In this document: positions 1 through 11,830 of the stretch, piece after piece
Layout of the letters: every line of letters starts with the position of its first letter
How positions within the stretch are numbered: the stretch's first letter is position 1
From: Trichomonas vaginalis G3
Taxonomy: Eukaryota; Parabasalia; Trichomonadida; Trichomonadidae
Direction: 5' to 3'
DNA: 64,000 nucleotides
Assembly: GCF_026262505.1 (NCBI RefSeq)
Contig: NC_067204.1
Span: forward strand, 10,883,797 to 10,947,796
Translations under genes and position numbers: made by a program
The notes under the pieces: generated by a model
The model's database searches: none
What the model saw: only the letters and a program-made list of their open reading frames with translations
What the model was told of the DNA's origin: nothing

Positions 1-1060
1 AAAAATGGAGAGATTTTGCAAATTATTTTCTAATATATTATATTTATAATCATTTTATTTATCCCATTAATAATTGTGAACCCAGAACATCTTCCCTTCA
101 AAGTGCCAAGCATCAACACACATTCTCACTCACAAATTTTTAAAACTCATTGCCAAAAATCTAAAAAACTCACAATTTTTTTAAATTGATAACCCTCAAA
201 CCGTTTCCAATCAATAATTTGAGAGTCTATATGATAATGTAAAAGTTAAAACATTCAAGTATTTAAGTATTTCTTTAAAATATTAAGTTTTTTATTTTTC
301 CAATAAAATTCTAATATCAAATATTTTTATTTAACGATTAATTTTATTTATATTTTTATAGTTTTTTTTAAGAAAAAATATTGTTAGGTTTTTATGGATT
401 TTCAATTAATATACAAGATAATTCATAAATGTATATATTTCCAAGTTTTTAAGGATGCAACACTTTACATTTGTAAACTGTCAAAAATGAAGTCACGCTA
501 TTTTTCATGCATTACACATTAACTGGAACAAATTACACGCCAAATCAAATGTATCAGCTGAAACCGAAATACACAAATGCAGATACAGAAAGGTTGTGGC
601 AAATATGGGATACAGATACAGGCATGACCGCTGTTGACACATTCACAGCGTAATAATAAACATAATTTTTTAATTTCATTTTTAACAAGTTTTTTTAAAT
701 GTATGTAATGAATAATTCATTAGAATATGATAATGCACATTGTAACAGAATAGAACAATCACCAAATTTTTTTTTTGAAATTAAAAAAAAAATAAAAAGT
801 ATAAAGTAATCTAACCAAAAAAGATATTTAAAAGAATTTTGGAAAAAACAGAATAAGGATAATGATATTATTTTAGATACACAATCGATGTACTGAAGAA
901 TAATCCGGTAAAATGATGATATAAAATTAGATTATTTTACAAGTAGCTAAAAGAATAAAACTATAATATAAAATAAATGAAGTTTAATGAAACAATAAAG
1001 GTTAAATAAATAATAAAGATTTTTATTTTATATCAGTATTGAGAAGAAGTAACAGCTGAC
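1..1060. other. intergenic, AT-rich, no gene seen
   Basis: Very AT-rich sequence with long A and T runs and no open frame with coding character. The stretch near 540-650 is less AT-rich than its surroundings and could be a remnant of something, but I cannot identify it. Confidence 0.6.
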
Positions 1061-1580
1061 ACTTGGTAGAAAACTTCTTTATGTCTAGAAAATTCTATCT
1101 TGCCTTTTATTTTTTTCTCGCTGTGAAACGTATTCGGTCATTTTTTTAAAAATTAATTTTTTGTTAGAGATAAGAGCTAAAACTCGGTAAACAACTTTTT
1201 TATGTCTAGAAAATTCTATCTTGCCTTTTATTTTTTTCTCGCTGTGAAACGTATTCGGTCATTTTTTTAAAAATTAATTTTTTGTTAGAGATAAGAGCTA
1301 AAACTCGGTAAACAACTTTTTTATGTCTAGAAAATTCTATCTTGCCTTTTATTTTTTTCTCGCTGTGAAACGTATTCGGTCATTTTTTTAAAAATTAATT
1401 TTTTGTTAGAGATAAGAGCTAAAACTCGGTAAACAACTTCTTTATGTCTAGAAAATTCTATCTTGCCTTTTATTTTTTTCTCGCTGTGAAACGTATTCGG
1501 TCTTTTTTTTAAAAATTAATTTTTTGTTAGAGATAAGAGCTAAAACTTTGCAGACAACTCCCCCATGTCTAGCAAATTTA
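1050..1580. repeat. 121-bp tandem repeat, about 4.4 copies
   Basis: The word atgtctagaaaattctatc recurs at 1081, 1202, 1323 and 1444, and a diverged copy begins at 1565, so the period is exactly 121 bp. The inner copies are nearly identical and the first and last are diverged, which is typical of a minisatellite kept alike by unequal exchange. Each unit contains ctcgctgtgaaacgtattcgg followed by a T/A-rich stretch. No protein is encoded across the units. Confidence 0.95.
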
Positions 1581-3579
1581 ACATTCGTCTCCCATTTTTA
1601 TATATTTGGTTTAGAAGGTTCGAAAATGCGTAATATGGTCATTAATATTAATTGAAAAGAACCTTGAATTAATTCAATCTGATCTCACAAAATATTTTAA
1701 ATTCCAAACTTTGTAGTTTGAATAGATAATTAGTATTAAACTCAAATAACTAGTTTATTTTTGAATAAAAATTATTTGAATTTATTCAATTTTGTGAATT
1801 TTCCTTCAAAAATCAAGTTTAAATATCTTATTTGCCATATAATTATAAATACAATGAAACATATTCGAAATTGAAAAGAATGACTTTTTCTGTTCTTTCA
1901 ATCATTCAATTTGAATTTTGCAATATTGGATTTCTCATTAAATAGCTATTAAAAACAACAAGCAATTTAACTTACATTCAAATTTATTTGTGTTATATTC
2001 AATCTTCTCAAAACTAATAATTTTCGGCTATAGCATGATTATATGCTATATAATATAATAAACCTATAATAGTATCATTCTTTCAATTATTTGAAGAGAA
2101 AACCGAAAAAATCTATTTTCGGTCTATAACAAATCTCAATTTTTTTCAAAAATTTCTAAACTCATTTATTTGAGAATTTTATTGGTTTATAGCACTCAAC
2201 TTAAATATGTAAAATATTTATGTTTATACAATTGAATCAATATATGACAGATAACACTTTTTCTAAATTTTGAAATAGTCTCATTAAAAATTATAAGCTA
2301 TTATGTTTTACTCAATTTTATCGCATTCTATTTTTTTTTAATAGAAAATAGATTCATTTATATGGTCTCTCTTATGCAAATCTCGCAACAAGCTTAAACC
2401 GATATATTATAAAATTTGAATCGAAATATTTCCATTATCAAATCAATTTTGACAATTCTCGTCGAATATTTATCGCGTAAATTTTTTGATCGGTTCAATT
2501 CTCCATAATAATTGATAATAGAGCATAGTATATAGATTGTAAATTTTACGAATTTGAGACAATATTTGAGGGGACCTATCACAAAATAAAATTTCAATTT
2601 GATAATCGGAATCATTGGTCTTTTCATTAAATTTAAAATAAGAATATTAAAAAGAGTCGTTTAATTCGATTGACGATCCAATACTCTTTTTGAAAAACCT
2701 CACAATTTGATCAACCATCTTTTTTTATTCGTTTCATGCGCTCTACCTCCGAGATTTATACCTGAGAGTACATTTTTATCATTACCCTATACTAATAACA
2801 AGCTTTGGTTGAAAAATAAAGCTTGTTATTCATAAATTTATAGGCAGCTAAATCTTCTATTCAAAAAATTGAGAGTTTTCCCGATTTCGATTTTCTGTTG
2901 TATTTTTTTTTTCTGATCAAAAAAAGATGTTCGTAGAAATACATTGATATACTTAGATCTAGCTAAGCTAAATAAAAGGCTCAGTAATGCATTTCTTTTT
3001 TTAGTGGCTTCAACAACCAAATTAAGGAATTTAAATAATACGTGTTAACAAAGTCCACCCAATCTAATTCTGCTATGATGGAGAAAATATTCTGTGGTTG
3101 AATCTTATTCAAAATCAAATTTTGAATTAATTATCACATAAACCCTATATTGAATAATTATAGACCATAACATTTCCATTACATCTGGTTAGAATCATAA
3201 ATATTAAAGCCAGAAATATATTATCGAACAACATTGATAAATGGACAACTGTAACTAATATTTTTAAAGATATGATATACCATTTCTATCACAAAGCTTC
3301 TGGTAGGAATATACAGAGTTTTATTCCTTTTCCATTTAAAATATCCAATATTTCAGATAAAAAATGGAAAATTTGGAAATTACTAAATGAATTCGGAACT
3401 GAAATGCCAAATACTACAAGTATGATCCTTTTTTTGCCATTAATTAGCTATTTCCGAGTATCAATATTTTTGATTCTTATCACATTTCAGCTGATTAAGA
3501 TTCACTTTTATAGACATAAAGTTGAAGGCACATTTTATCTTAAAAAGATTAATAAATATTTAAAAAAAATCAAAATTAT
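1581..3579. other. intergenic downstream of the AIR9-like gene
   Basis: AT-rich sequence with several diffuse, short inverted and direct A/T words and only short open frames of low-complexity composition. No RNA gene or transposon end was recognised. Confidence 0.6.
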
Positions 3580-6500
3580 TTATTTCTTGAATCTATTCAA
3601 TGTTTCAACAAATAACTCTCTTGCAAGTCTTGCAGATAACTTTGTTCCACCCTTCATCTTCATCTGGTCGAAAACTAGTTCTGTATTATATCCATGTCTG
3701 GCCTTTATTTCGACCAAATCTTCTCTTACATCGCTAATCTTTGCATTGATGAAATTAACTTTATCTGTAAACAATGTTGATGTCTTATTCTTCATTGTGA
3801 ATGAAGTGATATCAATGGAAATATTAACTTCATCGCCAACAGACAATTTGCAATCGAAATTAGCTCTTGCCCTTCTTAAAGCTGTCGCCAATTTAACGAC
3901 AGTTGAATTTGGCTGAACAACAATTGTCTGTGTCGTAAATTGTTCGGAACTTATTGGTTCCAAAAGAACATCAGCGTTAACTGTCATTACGACAAGGCAT
4001 CTTAAGTACTGGTCATTTCCATTTGTGATGTAAGAGTTTCCTTCTGCGATATCAGTCCATTCTCCATTAACTTGTCTCTGCCATTTGATATCGACTTCTG
4101 TTGCTGGAGGACCACTGTGGACAATATCAAGTGTCAACTCATCTCCAACATAAAAAGCCTTGGATTGCTTTTGTCCGTTCGAAATGAAATTGACAGTTTC
4201 GATCTTTGGTGAGAAAAGTTCTCTTGTATCCATTGACAAGTAAACCAATGCTTTCTCACCTTTCTGCCCTTGTGTACCAATTGTTTGGAGCTTGCAGAAT
4301 GGTGGATAATCGAAATCATCTTCTGTTATCTCTCTTTCCTTTGTATCGATATCAGTGTATTGTTCTTCTCCATCGACCAAATATCCCCAAAGATATTCAA
4401 TTGTTCCTGGAGCACCGTCTGTTTCGACTTCGCAAATGAATGATTTGTAATCCTTTGATGGTTTGATTACAGCATTCTTTATAGCGACAACTCTTTCGGA
4501 AGGAGCAACAGGAACTTTGATTTCGTTTGTTTCCATTGGATTTCCTTCTTCTCCGTGGTTATTTGTTGGTATCAATGTTGCTGAAATTGTCCAGTTAGAG
4601 AACTGAATGTAATCAATTTCAATCCATGTTCTGTTTGTCCTTGCAATCTCTTGGAACTCTGATGAGTCAGGTCTCTTTCCTCTCCATATGATCGTGTGCT
4701 TTCCTTCGATGCCGCCTTTGTAGTTCTCCCAGTAAACACCGATATATTTCGTCTGTCTTCCGTTCTTCACTCTGCCGTCTTCGATCTTTATTGTCAAGTT
4801 TTCGACGGTTGGAGGAAGTGACTTTATTTCTGGCATGTAAACTGAGAAGAGTTCTTGGGAGTTTACTCTGTCAACGATTCTTACTGTTATCTTCTGGTTC
4901 AAGTCGTTGACAGTTGGATTGAAGACGAGGCCTTCTGCAAGCAATTCGCCGTTTGCATTCTCCCAGAAAACTCTCATTCTCTTTGTCAACTGCTGAGAAA
5001 CAATGACTTTTGTTGATCCTTTAGGAACTTTCTCTTGTTCTTGGGCAATGACCAATGACTCGTTTTCATAGATTTCAGGGGGGAAAACCAAATTAAGTGG
5101 AGTTTCTTGTTCGGCAAGAATGTCTGTTGGCTTGATCTGCATTGTATCGGATTGTGTCGATGTTCCTCTCTTTCCGTCGAGAGAAACAGGAGTAACAATT
5201 GCTCTGAACGAAAATCCTTTGTCGGCTAAGACAACGTGGTATGATTTTCCGAAAGAAATCGGTGTTTCTTTGCCACTTTTGTCGATTTTGTTCCATTGAA
5301 CAACTGTTCTGCCCTCGAGACCTCCGGAATAGGTGTAAGTAACGGAGATCATTGATGAGGCGGGCTCGAAATGAAGCTGTAAATCAGTGGCTGTTGGATC
5401 TGCTGCTTCAATTTGTCCGAGTAATGCGAAATAACTGTCTGTGAATAGGACAACGAGACATTTGATGAACTCCTTCTTTGCTGTGAAGGATTTTCCATGT
5501 CCCTGGCTATGAATCTTGTTGGATGCGACAATTGCCCAATCAACTTCATCAGGAATGACAACTGTCTCGCCTTCGTGGATGATATTGGTCTTGCCGCTAT
5601 CTTCGTCGTCGATTGTCATCATTATCTTGCCTTGCTTTGAAGTTGTCCTGTAATTTAGGAATTTTTCTGCAAGAACCTTATTCTTTCCTTGCTGTTTGAT
5701 GGCTGGAAATTCGGTAATGACTGGTTTGCCAATAGATCCATCACTGCGCAATGGTGTCATCTTGCATTTAACGAGTTTGCCGACATCTTCTGCTGTTGGA
5801 ACAACAACAGGGCGGCTGCGCTCATCGTTCTTGCCAATATTCCACTCGTAGCGGCAGTTTCCTTGGATGCCGCCTGTATACGTGGCAACAGCAAATAAGG
5901 GGGAGCCAACGGTGCCAGCCCCTGTAATAAGTTGGTCGGAGAATTTCGGAGCGGAAGGCTGTACTCTTTCACTGGATGTGAGCATTAGTGGTGGTCCGCC
6001 ACCTTCTGTGAGGCAAACGGCGCGAATTACGCAACCGATATCGTATACAGTAAGTTTGTAAGTAAGATTGTCGGCATCAAGGGTGCAAACATTCTTCCAT
6101 TCACCGTGATGAGCACTGCGGAGGATTCTGACGCCCTTGAAAGTAGCTTTCGATCCACGAGTCGAAACATCAAAGGAAATATCATCACCTTCAATCATCT
6201 GGCCTTGCATACGGAGAGACTTGAAGCGGAATTCGCCTGGTCTGACCGGCGTTGTAATCAATCTTGTAGTTGGAAGTCCTGGAGCTGGAGAGATATCACA
6301 TGCAATGATATTTCCAATATCTTTGGATGTAAGAGGTAAAACAAGGCAGTCCTTTGAAATGATTTCGTCATCTTCGAAATTACGCCATGTAATCTCTGAA
6401 CTGAGAGGAGCTTTAACAGAAATAATGCCGCTTTCAACTGCATCACCGCATAACTCGGCGTAAATATGGTATGATTCGTCGAATTCTGGGATGATTACTG

Positions 6501-7125
6501 TTGTATTTTGGATTCCTTTGATGACGCATTTCAAAGGTGAGTTACGGAATGTAGTAATTGTTTGTTGGTTTGTGTCAAGGTTTCTCCATGTGAATGTATC
6601 ATCAAGTATACACCATGAATAAATATCTCCTTCTGTATTTACAGTGACTAGCTGATCATTTTCTGGATCAAGGGAGTAAGCTTGAGAGTTTGCATCTGGG
6701 AAAGCGTATTCAAGAGCCATTTGGAGAGCTTCCTTTGGATCTTCTGGAATATGAGGATCCATTCCATGACGTAATGCATAAGTAACAAGTCCTGAGTAGC
6801 GGAAACTGTCCTCCATAGCTTCTGTTGAAACTTTTTCGCCGTTAATATCAGTAAGATAAAAAGAACGAAATGCTATTAAAATTGCTCTTGTTTCAAACTG
6901 AACAGAATTACCACGGAGATCAAGAACACGCAAATTTGGATATGATTTAAGACCAGAGAAGTTAGGATACTGTGTATTCTGAAGACGAAGAATTCTCGCA
7001 GATTGAGGAGTAGATAAACTAGCAAATGTGGCATCTTCTACTTCCTCCTGTGGAATCTTTAATGTTTTCTTAATTGGAGTTATTGATTTCCTTGTGGTTG
7101 TTTTATTTGGAGTTTTCTTCTCCAT
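3580..7125 (-). CDS. AIR9-like microtubule-associated protein (LRR cap plus A9-type beta repeats)
   Basis: Encodes about 1181 residues. After a basic Lys/Thr/Pro-rich N-terminus (residues 1-30) there is a leucine-rich-repeat-like segment at about residues 41-80, with the words ARILRLQNTQ and LRVLDLRGNS. Most of the remainder is repeated beta-sandwich modules of the A9 type, such as TYTGGIQGNCRYEWNI followed by TAEDVGKLVKCKMTP (about 410-460), TYSGGLEGRTVVQWNK and YKGGIEGKHTIIWRG. In AIR9 proteins of plants and protists such modules follow an LRR domain and the protein decorates cortical microtubules; that role here is by analogy. I prefer the Met at 7125, which opens the basic tail right after an A-run, over the in-frame Met at 7161, whose 12 extra residues are AT-derived. 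The stop is TAA followed by A, giving the trichomonad TAAA poly(A) signal. The gene looks whole. The assignment is by motif reading only. Confidence 0.72.
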   Translation of the reverse strand: MEKKTPNKTTTRKSITPIKKTLKIPQEEVEDATFASLSTPQSARILRLQNTQYPNFSGLKSYPNLRVLDLRGNSVQFETRAILIAFRSFYLTDINGEKVSTEAMEDSFRYSGLVTYALRHGMDPHIPEDPKEALQMALEYAFPDANSQAYSLDPENDQLVTVNTEGDIYSWCILDDTFTWRNLDTNQQTITTFRNSPLKCVIKGIQNTTVIIPEFDESYHIYAELCGDAVESGIISVKAPLSSEITWRNFEDDEIISKDCLVLPLTSKDIGNIIACDISPAPGLPTTRLITTPVRPGEFRFKSLRMQGQMIEGDDISFDVSTRGSKATFKGVRILRSAHHGEWKNVCTLDADNLTYKLTVYDIGCVIRAVCLTEGGGPPLMLTSSERVQPSAPKFSDQLITGAGTVGSPLFAVATYTGGIQGNCRYEWNIGKNDERSRPVVVPTAEDVGKLVKCKMTPLRSDGSIGKPVITEFPAIKQQGKNKVLAEKFLNYRTTSKQGKIMMTIDDEDSGKTNIIHEGETVVIPDEVDWAIVASNKIHSQGHGKSFTAKKEFIKCLVVLFTDSYFALLGQIEAADPTATDLQLHFEPASSMISVTYTYSGGLEGRTVVQWNKIDKSGKETPISFGKSYHVVLADKGFSFRAIVTPVSLDGKRGTSTQSDTMQIKPTDILAEQETPLNLVFPPEIYENESLVIAQEQEKVPKGSTKVIVSQQLTKRMRVFWENANGELLAEGLVFNPTVNDLNQKITVRIVDRVNSQELFSVYMPEIKSLPPTVENLTIKIEDGRVKNGRQTKYIGVYWENYKGGIEGKHTIIWRGKRPDSSEFQEIARTNRTWIEIDYIQFSNWTISATLIPTNNHGEEGNPMETNEIKVPVAPSERVVAIKNAVIKPSKDYKSFICEVETDGAPGTIEYLWGYLVDGEEQYTDIDTKEREITEDDFDYPPFCKLQTIGTQGQKGEKALVYLSMDTRELFSPKIETVNFISNGQKQSKAFYVGDELTLDIVHSGPPATEVDIKWQRQVNGEWTDIAEGNSYITNGNDQYLRCLVVMTVNADVLLEPISSEQFTTQTIVVQPNSTVVKLATALRRARANFDCKLSVGDEVNISIDITSFTMKNKTSTLFTDKVNFINAKISDVREDLVEIKARHGYNTELVFDQMKMKGGTKLSARLARELFVETLNRFKK

Positions 7126-7743
7126 TTTTTTTATCCGAGAAAAATAAATTATAAACTCCATTTCAAAACTTAGACATACTTAAACTATAGATTATGAAAT
7201 AGTAGCAAATGAAATGCATTTTTCACTGAGAAATTAATATGATAACTTGAGATTTTATATACGTTTCAGATTGAATAATCGATTATAAGGCATTATTAGT
7301 TAATGGTTCTCACATCCAAAGATTTTACAACTTATGTATTAAGAGAAATCATTGTAATGAGAAGTGTTTCATTGATGAAAATCCAAATGAATGAACAATC
7401 AAGAATAACCTGATACAATGATTTTCAAGAGCTAATCACACAGAAGACAAGTATTTATTGTATCATATACATCATATGAAAAATATGCATTGAAGTTCAT
7501 ACTTATTATCGTTGATGCTACATGTATCAGATAGCTCTATGACAATATAAATGAAGCTATATATTCTCATGATCTATTGCTTTCTTCGAATTTGAAATAG
7601 GAATGAATGTTGATCCTAAATCTCGAATTTTTATTTATTTATAAAGAACTAAGGGTTTCGTTTTGCTAAAATTGTCACTTTTATAGCATATTTGTTTTTG
7701 GATGTTTTGCGAAACCAAAAAAAAAAAAAACTATGATATACAA
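7126..7743. promoter_or_regulatory. upstream region of the AIR9-like gene, left flank of Polinton copy 1
   Basis: About 620 bp of AT-rich DNA between the AIR9-like start and the Polinton. It holds a 17-mer (7650-7666) whose reverse complement, gcaaaacgaaaccctta, occurs at 31683-31699 upstream of Rpn2, so the word reads in the same direction relative to each gene. The last six bases, atacaa (7738-7743), are the target-site duplication. No clear TCAYW initiator was found next to the AIR9-like start. Confidence 0.5.
7738..7743. repeat. target-site duplication of Polinton copy 1, left
   Basis: The 6-mer atacaa directly precedes the terminal A-run, and an identical atacaa lies at 30730-30735 directly after the opposite T-run. 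A 6-bp duplication is the length known for Polinton integrases. Because the sequence ends in A beside an A-run, the exact border can slide by a base or two. Confidence 0.85.
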
Positions 7744-7829
7744 AAAAAAAAAAAAAAAAAAAAAAAAGGTAGTGGGGCTTCCAGGCACTTCGTGCCTTCT
7801 AGCCCTGAAGATGTTTAGTATAAATGAAG
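7744..7829 (+). repeat. left terminal inverted repeat of Polinton copy 1
   Basis: An A-run of 24 bases followed by 62 bp beginning ggtagtgggg and ending in taaatgaag. It matches the reverse complement of 30640-30729 base for base apart from run length. It contains a small perfect palindrome, ggcacttcgtgcc (7784-7796), that is kept in copy 2 as well. Confidence 0.95.
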
Positions 7830-7831
7830 TC

Positions 7832-7912
7832 TTAGAGGACAAACATGACTATGAGTTTTGATATGACAAGATAGAATATGAGAGAGGTCCTATAAACCGG
7901 AGAAAGTGTTAT
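7832..7912 (+). repeat. stray fragment of the element's methylase sequence beside the left terminus
   Basis: About 80 bp that match the 3' part of the adenine methylase part, whose gene lies at the opposite end (29683-30501 here, 43124-43940 in copy 2). A piece of the methylase end next to the other terminus suggests that the two ends once shared longer sequence or exchanged it by gene conversion. Confidence 0.85.
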
Positions 7913-7970
7913 ATAAACATCTGTCATATTACTCAGAATATTATACAGAATTCAATAAAAATATATTTTA

Positions 7971-8560
7971 GGTGAAGAGGTGAGATTTCACCTGTTTTTT
8001 CACCTCATTTTTCACCTCTTGAATTTTCATGAATTTCATCGTAAAGACTTTGTCAAGATTTCATCGTAAAGACTTTGTCAAGATTTCATCGTAAAGACTT
8101 TGTCAAAACTTCATCGTAAAGACTTTGTCAAAACTTCATCGTAAAGACTTTGTCAAGATTTCTTCGTAAAGACTTTGTCAAGATTTCTTCGTAAAGACTT
8201 TGTCAAGATTTCTTCGTAAAATCAGACAAAAATAATGTTTAGGTGAAGAGGTGAGATTTCACCTGTTTTTTCACCTAATTTTTCACCCTCTTGAATTTTC
8301 ATGAAATTTACACCAAAAATATACTACTAGGGTCATTTACGAAGAAATCTCAACAAAGTCTTTACGAAGAAGTCTTAACAAAGTCTTTACGAAGAAGTCT
8401 TAACAAAGTCTTTACGAAGAAATTCATGAAAATTCAAGAGGTGAGAAATGAGGTGAAAAAAGAGGTGAAATCTCACCTCTTCACCTAAAATATATTTTTG
8501 GGTCATTTACACTCATTTACGAAGAAGTCATAACAAAGTCTTTACGAAGAAGTCACAATA
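7971..8560. repeat. subterminal repeats: 25-bp tandem arrays and AGGTGA palindromic repeats
   Basis: A 25-bp unit related to tttacgaagaagtctcaac is repeated in minus orientation at about 8035-8225 and in plus orientation at about 8333-8425 and 8515-8555. Between them lie three copies of a composite palindrome (7971-8018, 8241-8290, 8438-8487) made of two AGGTGA units followed by three TCACCT units. Open frames across this stretch are repeat translations and not genes. Confidence 0.93.
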
Positions 8561-8598
8561 AAACATCTGTCAAAAACCGCTTTTTAACTTCACTTAAA

Positions 8599-11500
8599 AT
8601 GCCACGTAAGCTACGTAAGAATATACGTAAGAGGAAGAGAGCATTGAAACATCCAATAGTAAGACTAACACCACAACAACAGTTGCAACAACAAATGCTG
8701 AATGACCCCACTATGTTGCAACAAATGTCAAGCAATCCTATGCTTTTAAACCGAGTTGTTGGTGCACAGAGTGGAGGTTTAAGAGCGGCACTTTTAGCGA
8801 AAATGGCAGGCTATGGTGGAGCTGCAGACGGAACAGCTTATAACCCTCAAAGTCAAATGAATTTGAGTTCACTCAAAAATCAAATAACAGATGTCAAAAA
8901 GTCAAACATAGACATACAGAAGCAAATAAGTGAAAACGAAAAGAAACTAGAATATGACAGACACACAAAGAAACTCAATGAGTTAAACGTAGAGAAAAAG
9001 AAGAAAGAAGAACAACTGAAAGAACTAAGTACAGAGGAATATGCGAAAAAAGTGTCAGAAAAAGCAGCAGAAGTAGCAAAAATGGAACAAGATGTCATAA
9101 ATTTGAAAAACCATACTACTCAATATAAAGTACTGAAAGATGAAGAGATAAAACAAAAGCCCTGAAGACATATATGGATAGCGATGAGTATAAAAAGAAG
9201 TTGAAGCAAATGTAAAGGCAGAAAAACTTTTACAGTTGCAAAACCAAACCGTACAGTATGAAAACTTAGCACAAGAAAGTAAAAATAACGACGCAGCCAT
9301 GCAAAAGGCAATGAAAAGCGCAGAATATATAAAAGCTAATAATGACTGGTTAGATGCCCAAGCCAACGCTAAAGCAGCCCAACTCATAGGGTCAATAAGG
9401 ACAAAAATACAAGCGGATGAAGACAGTTCAAATGAAGCTTTAATGAATGCTGACTTTAAGAACGCCTTCGAAGCTCTTCATAGTAAGGTGAAACTAGTGA
9501 ACGACTTCTCATCTGGAAAGAAACTGAAGTCTGAAGGTTTCGACAAAGAGTTAAAAGAAGTAGCACAAAATATGACGAAAATAACAGATGCAGCAACGAG
9601 ACAGGCAGTTCAAAGTGCCTATGACGCCGTTAGAGCAACTGTTGTGAAAAGTCAAGAAAAAGAGTTACTACAGACCAAAACAGACCTAGTAAATGCTTTC
9701 TTAAGAACGAAAAGTCAGGTAGGACATTATGCTGCAGATGGAACATATGTGCCAGCTGGTGGAACTTATATACCACCAAACCCTCCAAGAGAAGCACCTG
9801 CACCAGGACTACCTAAAACATTTACATCGTCACATGGACACAGACACAGGCATGCACCAAAACCAGCACAACAACCACCTCCACAACCAGCACAACAACC
9901 AACACAACAACCAGCACAGCAACCAACAGTTCAAAACCCTGCACAACAACAACCACAAACAGAGCAAGGACATAAAAGAAGTAGAGAACAAGGAAACCAA
10001 GAATTCTTAAAAATGCTTAAAGAAGAGTGTGGTTTCCCAGATACTGTTGACTTTAGTGACAGATATAAAGAAGCTATTGGAAAGTTCAAGGATGGAAATA
10101 CTGACCCGAACCTATTTAGCTTTATGGCTCAACACCAAATCGGATATAATTTCAAACCTGGAAAATACAAGCTCGCAAAGGGATATGATTTAATAGCATA
10201 TCATCCAAATGACATGAACGAATTTACTCCGAGATATTTGGTGTCAGAGCTAAATGACAATTCAACTATCTTCATGAAACGCGTAAAAAATAGAGACGGA
10301 ACGAAAGAACAAAGGCTTATGAATGCGAATGACTTAAATAGGGAACTTGTTGAAAACGGTCTCGGAATATATGAAATGCCAGCAGATGAGGTACAAGAAA
10401 CTCCACAGGAAGAACTAGTTCAGATACAACCAGACATGGAAGAAATAGTTCAGCAACAACAGCTAGAAGAGCCTGAAGGAAACGAACAAGTCCTTCCTTT
10501 GGAAACTAACTTCACAGAACTAGATGAAGATTTGGAACAGCCGAAAAATCTTGACCCTCAACAAGAGTATGCGGAGAATATGGAATATTTCCAAGAGTCT
10601 AAAAAAAATTCGGCTGACATAGTAGAAGAATATCGAAAAATGTTTGCCGACATACAAAAGACTCCAGCACCAGATGAAAATATTCAGCATAGAATGGAAG
10701 AACTGAAAAAAATGTACACAAATACAACAACCCTTTTTACTTACGAGCATTTAACGTTCAATCTTCGGATGAACTCGGTGAAGATAAAAGGTTAAATTTC
10801 AAGAAACATATAGAAATGAAACATTGTTTAAAGTTCATTCAGAACCTAACCAAGATGGAAACAAACCTACTTTTGTTTCTGCAGACGATGGAACTACAAT
10901 GAGATGGGGTCATAAAGCTAACCCGGATAGGTGGTTCATAAACTTACAACCTCAATTCCAAGAAGTTGTAGACGCAATGGAAGTGAATGGTGAACCAGAT
11001 ATAGCTGGTATTTTCAGCGCGGCTTTAATGCCATTGAAAGATATGAAAGATGCAGATATTTTGAACCAGTATGAAATGAACATGGCTGATGGAAATATAA
11101 CACCTGACGTTCTAGAACATTTATCTCAAAGAACTACACAGAACCATAGAGATGGTATATTTGGTGAAGAGTTTAGAAAGAAAGTTAGGGAGGGAGAAGG
11201 AAGAGAACCTATTGTACATGACCTTGCAAACGAAAGTTTACAAAATGTCATAAAAACTTACTTTGCAGACAATGAACCGAGAAGGGATGAATATTTAAGA
11301 AAACTCAAATGGACAGTACCAAATGAAATGTTAGTATTGAAAAACATGTTCCTTGACAAAATAAAACCAACTACAGAAATAAACGACGCAAGACTGAAAG
11401 ATTGGGTAGAAGCTTTCCCATTCACAAAAGATATAGTTGGTAACATGGAAAGAAAACCAGAATGGCTACAAAAACATATATTTGGAAACGAGCATATTCC

Positions 11501-11763
11501 ATATGGACAGGCACTGTTTGAAGAGCTTGAACCGGAAACTCAGGAAAGAGTCATGCAAACAATACGCGAAGACTCAAATACAGACTATGACAAACTCTTT
11601 CTAGGATATAGGTTACCTGAGATGGGGCGACCAGAGCCCAAAGGCAAAAAGGACATGGGAAATTTACAACATACTAGGTGAACATGAGGCAAAGATGCAA
11701 CAACTTCAAGCAGAGGGCAATGAAGGAAAAGAAGAGTTAAAAACTCAGTCAGGAAGAAAGTAA
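8599..11763 (+). pseudogene. Polinton part: coiled-coil and Gln/Pro-rich coding region of unknown role
   Basis: Coding-type sequence between the left repeats and the capsid gene. It starts with a very basic N-terminus (MPRKLRKNIRKRKR), then Gln-rich sequence, a long Lys/Glu heptad-like coiled coil, a Pro/Gln-rich low-complexity stretch of PAQQP type, and a globular acidic C-terminal part. Its length, position before the capsid gene and composition suggest a structural or scaffolding protein. That is inference, as I do not recognise the family. The region is not intact in this copy. Confidence 0.6.
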
Positions 11764-11808
11764 AGCTTGGTCCACGTGGGTTCTATTATGACATATAAAT
11801 CCAACTAT

Positions 11809-11830
11809 TCTATATTTTTACTCATATGAA
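11809..11830 (+). promoter_or_regulatory. class B start-proximal motif before the capsid gene
   Basis: Sequence of the form ATATTTTTACTCATATGAA abuts the ATG. The same pattern, ATTTTTAYnTAnAnTAAA immediately before ATG, precedes other mostly structural parts: starts at 13771, 23935, 28067, 29162, 29543 and 30501 in copy 1, and 43124, 44080, 44461, 45573, 50143 and 62438 in copy 2. It is a probable promoter of these genes by recurrence and position. Confidence 0.6.

Noticed and set aside
3272-3916. Plus-strand open frame of 214 codons over the AIR9-like gene end
   Set aside because: It overlaps the strong minus-strand AIR9-like coding region and its own translation has no domain character; it is an antisense shadow.
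8291-8488. Open frames with repeated KSLRRSLDKVFTKK words (also 41787-42023 and 42714-42986)
   Set aside because: They are translations of the 25-bp tandem arrays; the period is not a multiple of three and all frames look alike, so no protein is supported.
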